From the NCBI GenBank assembly GCA_949293595.1, contig CASFDW010000001.1:434001-498000 (forward strand): a DNA stretch of 64,000 nt. The letters run 5' to 3'. The stretch's first letter is position 1, and each line of letters begins with the position of its first letter. Of this stretch, positions 61,544-64,000 are shown in pieces. This DNA comes from an uncultured Spirochaetales bacterium. GTDB taxonomy: Bacteria > Spirochaetota > Spirochaetia > Sphaerochaetales > Sphaerochaetaceae. The notes beneath the pieces are model-generated. The model made no database searches, had not been told where the DNA came from, and was given only the letters and a program-made list of their open reading frames with translations. Made by a program: the position numbers and the translations under genes.

Positions 61544-62066
61544 TCAAGCTGCAGGAGCCGGTTCTTCTCCAACAAAAAAATATGTATACGGATTCTTGAT
61601 GCGATTCATCGTAATCACAGGAAAACTGTCAATCACATCGCCATTACCATCACATATCGTACATTCAATCTGATCGTTATTGATCACCTTATATTTTATA
61701 TTCATAGCACCATCCAAGGCCGTTATAACAGTCAGATCGCCATCTTTGCTCTTTCTATATGAATACAGTTCTTTTATAAACTCTTCCTCATCCATAAAGA
61801 TTTTTATTTCAAGGGCCTCATCATCAATCTCGACATCGCCTTGACTTTCCACTAAAAAAAAGAACCTATCTGGGTATTTAGAGTTTATATCAAATAAATA
61901 TCTTTGTTCTTCCCCTTCCAAAACCGCAACCCATTGTCCAGTTGAATCAAAGGATTCTGGAGATGAATCAACAGATGATCCAGACGATGGATCACAGGAT
62001 ATCAGCATCCCCCCCCACGCCAATCAAGGCGACAAGGGCCAATAAAACAAACACTTTTCTCTTCAT
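61544..62066 (-). pseudogene. Lipoprotein gene out of frame at a poly-G tract
   Basis: The ATG at 62066, with AGGAGG upstream, opens MKRKVFVLLALVALIGVGG, a signal peptide. Eight G (62009-62016) then shift the frame so that it stops five residues later. With seven (or ten) G it would read on as GGMLISCDPSSGSS, an ideal lipobox with Cys, and continue for another 145 residues to the stop at 61544. The mature protein is acidic and of unknown function. The region is AT-richer than its neighbours. It may be phase-variable, a true pseudogene, or a sequencing slip. Confidence 0.7.
62009..62016 (-). repeat. Poly-G8 tract in a signal peptide
   Basis: Eight consecutive G on the coding strand, located between the hydrophobic core and lipobox of the lipoprotein at 61544-62066. 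Gain or loss of one base switches the reading frame. Confidence 0.85.
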
Positions 62067-62091
62067 TGGTATCAAACCTCCTTTTTTTTCT

Positions 62092-62120
62092 ATTATAGTA
62101 CGCTTGTTTAAATAATAACA
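62092..62120 (-). promoter_or_regulatory. Probable promoter of the lipoprotein gene
   Basis: TGTTAT (62120-62115), 17 bases, TATAAT (62097-62092) on the minus strand. Start near 62085, 19 bases before the ATG. The rest of the 62121-62441 gap is AT-rich; it holds an unconvincing 114-codon minus frame and no recognised gene. Confidence 0.5.
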
Positions 62121-62441
62121 GAAAAAATATCCTGGATGAGTATTCTTCCCGCCTCGCTTGATGCGGTGAACATATGTACTGCCGTATTCTCTCGGCATCA
62201 CCATTTAGTTTTCTAACTAATATTTCAGGAAGACTGGACCAATGCACTTGGTTATCTGGATGAAAGATCTCTCCCATAGGCAAAGCTAACAAGCTGTGAC
62301 TCAAAATGATACCGACAAAGATATTGATTAGGAATTTCCATCTCACAACGAAAGTTAAAAATGAACATGATACCCGTCCTTATATCAAATTAAAATACAT
62401 GAGGGTTCCCATAGGCTTCTCCGGCTCATCGGCTATCAGCA

Positions 62442-63320
62442 TCAGATATTAAGGATCTCTTCCATTTTGTTCAAAAAGGCGTCCAATGCAGTATTCCTTC
62501 CGGTCTTCCGCGTAAGCGCGCCGAACGGTATTGAAGGAACATCTTTTAATGGGATGTATTCAAGATCCTGCCTGCGTGCCGATCTGAAATCCACGGTAAG
62601 GGCAAAGGCATATCCGGTCGCACACAGCTCTTCGACAATTTCCAAATTATCGCAGAAAAAGATGTTTTCAGGATTTCTCGTTCCGATCACCCTTCCCTGT
62701 ATTTGAAACAGATCCTCCGGGCAGTACGGCGGACGGCATATGGCGATCTTGCCGACATCCTTGAGTCCTGTTATCCCTATCTCCTGCCTGCCTGAAAAGG
62801 ATCCCCCCTTGTTGCTGATGACAGCAATCCCGGGATGTGCGAGGCTGCGGAACCGCAAGCCTTTCATATCGGCCTTGGAAAAAGAAAAAATCATGTCCAG
62901 ATCCCCGTCCAGAAGCATGTTCTCAAGCGAATCGAAGGGCATCATGCGTATGATCGGCAAAAATCCGTCCCCGTTTTCCGCATACCAGCGCAGCACGGGG
63001 TTGAGAAGCCTCAGTTCTATGGAATTCCGGACGCCTATCACAACCTTTTTCCCGCTTTTCTCTCCAAGGACCTTCATCCTTGCCTTCGATAGTCCGGCAA
63101 GACGGAGGATCTCCTCCGCATAATGCAGGAACTGCACACCCTCTTCCGTGAGGCGGACCGTTTTGCTCGTGCGGTAGAACAGCTTGGCACCCAGCTCTTC
63201 CTCCAGCATGCTTATCTGGTGGCTGATGGCCGGCTGGGTAAGGCACATCTGGTCGGCGGCTTTGGAAAAATTCAGGAAATTTGAAACGGCCATAAAACTT
63301 TCCAACTGGACAGTATTCAT
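62442..63320 (-). CDS. LysR-family transcriptional regulator
   Basis: DNA-binding regulator with ligand-sensing domain. The 292 residues have the LysR helix-turn-helix at 1-60 (FSKAADQMCLTQPAISHQISMLE) and a periplasmic-binding-like effector domain from about 90. AGAGGA lies nine bases before the ATG. It is divergent from an ABC exporter gene at 63478, the classical arrangement for LysR control of the neighbour; AT-rich short palindromes (TTTATAAA, ATAGCTAT) fill the 157-base gap. Confidence 0.92.
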   Translation of the reverse strand: MNTVQLESFMAVSNFLNFSKAADQMCLTQPAISHQISMLEEELGAKLFYRTSKTVRLTEEGVQFLHYAEEILRLAGLSKARMKVLGEKSGKKVVIGVRNSIELRLLNPVLRWYAENGDGFLPIIRMMPFDSLENMLLDGDLDMIFSFSKADMKGLRFRSLAHPGIAVISNKGGSFSGRQEIGITGLKDVGKIAICRPPYCPEDLFQIQGRVIGTRNPENIFFCDNLEIVEELCATGYAFALTVDFRSARRQDLEYIPLKDVPSIPFGALTRKTGRNTALDAFLNKMEEILNI

Positions 63321-63385
63321 ATCGACACATCCTCTTTATAAAGAATAGCTATAAATTTCTTTTATTGAATATAACAAAAATCAAT

Positions 63386-63414
63386 TTCACTCTCAACAAA
63401 AATTGTGTTATATC
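63386..63414 (+). promoter_or_regulatory. Probable promoter of the ABC exporter gene
   Basis: TTCACT (63386-63391), 17 bases, TGT-extended TATATC (63409-63414). Start near 63421, leaving a 57-base leader with AAGGAGG before the ATG. Confidence 0.45.
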
Positions 63415-63477
63415 CCTGTTGGAAACAAAAATAAGAAAAACCGATAAATTTTATTTATAAATACCAAGGAGGCATTT

Positions 63478-64000
63478 ATGAGAAACGTACTCAGCCGGCT
63501 TGGCCGTTATAAAAAGGATACGTTCAAATGCATAGCAATGTCGGCGCTGGAGGTCGTGTTTGAAATCCTTCTGCCGTTCATGACGAGCCTTATAATCGAC
63601 CGTGGGCTGGAAAAGGGAGATATGCCCGCCGTATACCGCTACGGGATAATAATGGTCGTCTTCGCATTCCTTTCCCTGCTTTCGGGGGCGGCCGCAGGAC
63701 GTTATGCCGCGAAAGCGTCGTCCGGATTCGCGGCGAATCTGAGGCAGTCCATATACGGCAACATACAGGATTTTTCATTCTCCAACATCGACAAGTTCAG
63801 TGTCCCGGGGCTGGTGACAAGGATGACAACCGATGTCACAAACATCCAGAACGCCTTCATGATGGTTATCAGGCAGGCGGTGAGAGCTCCCCTCACATTG
63901 TTTTTCAGCTATGTGATGTGTATCATAATCAGCGTCAAGCTGAGCCTTACATTTCTGATCGCGATGGTGTTCCTGATCATCGTGCTAGGATCGATAATGG
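63478..64000 (+). CDS. ABC exporter, transmembrane half (3' end outside window)
   Basis: First 174 residues of an ABC exporter of the MsbA/LmrA type. At least four hydrophobic helices are visible, with the family's coupling-helix region (ANLRQSIYGNIQDFSFSNIDKF) and SVPGLVTRMTTDVTNIQ. The ATPase domain would lie beyond base 64000. AAGGAGG precedes the ATG by 6 bases. Multidrug or peptide export is likely; it is divergent from a LysR regulator. Confidence 0.87.
   Translation, partial: MRNVLSRLGRYKKDTFKCIAMSALEVVFEILLPFMTSLIIDRGLEKGDMPAVYRYGIIMVVFAFLSLLSGAAAGRYAAKASSGFAANLRQSIYGNIQDFSFSNIDKFSVPGLVTRMTTDVTNIQNAFMMVIRQAVRAPLTLFFSYVMCIIISVKLSLTFLIAMVFLIIVLGSIM

Noticed and set aside
62002..62346. 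Minus-strand frame of 114 codons with a signal-like start (MRWKFLINIFVGIILSHS)
   Set aside because: GTG start without a ribosome site, overlaps the lipoprotein promoter and start, and shows no family pattern.

Overview
The window is a compact bacterial chromosome segment of about 52-56% GC (estimated by eye), carrying roughly 58 protein genes on both strands, with no rRNA, recognisable tRNA, CRISPR array or intact insertion sequence. The gene set points to a spirochaete, probably a non-flagellated Sphaerochaeta-like lineage. Pointers are an archaeal/spirochaete-type UMP kinase, a eukaryote-type hexokinase, a long-form PRPP synthetase, an outer-membrane barrel protein ending in Phe and several lipoproteins. 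The lineage call is inference from protein character.

Layout. 1-9 kb: argS (cut by the window edge) with birA, then divergent ktrB-ktrA, a BirA-controlled bioY, serine acetyltransferase, mtaB/tyrA and pta. 9-21 kb: an alpha/beta hydrolase, a HAD remnant, a metallophosphatase-rsmA-comEC cluster, pgm, gph, rlmI-like methyltransferase, corA, an outer-membrane protein, a transglutaminase-like protein and an XRE regulator with a desulfoferrodoxin-like tail. 21-27 kb: a complete six-step-minus-carAB pyrimidine operon pyrBI-pyrE-pyrF-pyrDK-pyrC, with two enzyme fusions and a leader-peptide attenuator. 27-31 kb: a tyrosine autokinase/Wzz and polysaccharide export pair. 31-37 kb: ridA, HAD, inositol-phosphatase-family enzyme and a 1105-residue acidic repeat protein. 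37-46 kb: aminotransferase, prs, Na/Pi transporter, trkH-trkA and argH. 46-61 kb: lipoprotein, ssb, pyrH, radical SAM activase-like enzyme, patatin, peroxiredoxin, a nucleosidase/pyridoxal kinase/hexokinase cluster, UMF1 transporter, exonuclease I, SDR, cardiolipin synthase, prfA-prmC. 61-64 kb: an AT-richer stretch with a lipoprotein broken at a poly-G tract, a LysR regulator and the start of an ABC exporter.

How it works together. Pyrimidine supply (pyr operon, pyrH, prs) is the dominant pathway. Two complete potassium uptake systems, a biotin uptake/sensing pair (birA, bioY) and a phosphate transporter with a Pho-box-like repeat add nutrient control.

The most interesting signals are regulatory. 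First, the pyr operon has a promoter, a 24-residue leader peptide ending in U-rich codons and a perfect terminator hairpin just before the pyrBI ribosome site, the architecture of enterobacterial UTP-sensitive attenuation. Second, about ten genes have a -10 box whose predicted start point falls on or within a few bases of the ATG, and they lack a Shine-Dalgarno sequence, suggesting a large class of leaderless mRNAs. Third, a lipoprotein signal peptide contains an eight-G tract that puts the gene out of frame, as expected for phase variation or a sequencing slip. Fourth, a 15-bp coding minisatellite of about 31 units sits in the large acidic protein.
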